From assembly GCA_002309675.1 (NCBI GenBank), contig DBXX01000023.1:49255-64233 (forward strand): a stretch of 14,979 nucleotides of DNA, written 5' to 3'. Shown in pieces: positions 14,979 to 14,979 of the stretch (position 1 is its first letter; every line of letters starts with the position of its first letter). The stretch is from Lachnospiraceae bacterium UBA1201. Its GTDB lineage: Bacteria > Bacillota > Clostridia > Lachnospirales > Lachnospiraceae. The position numbers and the translations under genes were made by a program. Below the pieces are notes generated by a model. The model did no database searches, was not told the origin of the DNA, and worked only from the letters and a program-made list of their open reading frames with translations.

Positions 14979-14979
14979 A

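Overview
The window looks like chromosomal DNA from a low-to-mid-GC Gram-positive bacterium of the class Clostridia, probably a Lachnospiraceae relative. This is inferred from several signs together: a T-box leader in front of thrS, strong AGGAGG-type ribosome binding sites, TTGACA/TATAAT-type promoters, a Firmicutes-type ABC exporter permease, and a trigger-factor-like lipoprotein with a Thr/Glu/Ala-rich tail. All recognised genes lie on the + strand.

Layout. (1) 1-1808: the last codons of an upstream gene, probably the ATPase of an ABC exporter, overlap by ATGA with a large multi-pass exporter permease. (2) 1817-4883: a promoter and a threonine T-box riboswitch control thrS, followed closely by an araD-type L-ribulose-5-phosphate 4-epimerase. 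(3) 4906-7760: a separate promoter drives a small-type transaldolase and a transketolase, closed by a GC-rich 15-bp hairpin. AraD makes D-xylulose 5-phosphate, a transketolase substrate, so three neighbouring genes form a short pentose-phosphate group although they lie in two transcription units. (4) 7782-9144: a histidine-phosphatase gene set between short-repeat elements. The outermost repeats are 60-bp inverted copies, 58 of 60 bases identical. Inner, decayed copies lie against both ends of the gene, and one of them supplies its stop codon. A strong intrinsic terminator follows the gene. (5) 9203-13478: a near-consensus promoter drives the two subunits of a type IIA topoisomerase. The A subunit lacks the GyrA box, so topoisomerase IV (ParE/ParC-like) is the better reading. 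(6) 13506-14911: a promoter and a lipoprotein with an FKBP/trigger-factor fold, probably an extracytoplasmic folding factor. The last 68 bases hold only small hairpins.

Most of the window is conserved housekeeping sequence. The unusual part is the repeat-rich region around the histidine phosphatase (about 7.78-9.15 kb). It looks like one or more non-autonomous REP- or MITE-like elements with no transposase in view. No rRNA, tRNA, CRISPR array or intact insertion sequence was seen.
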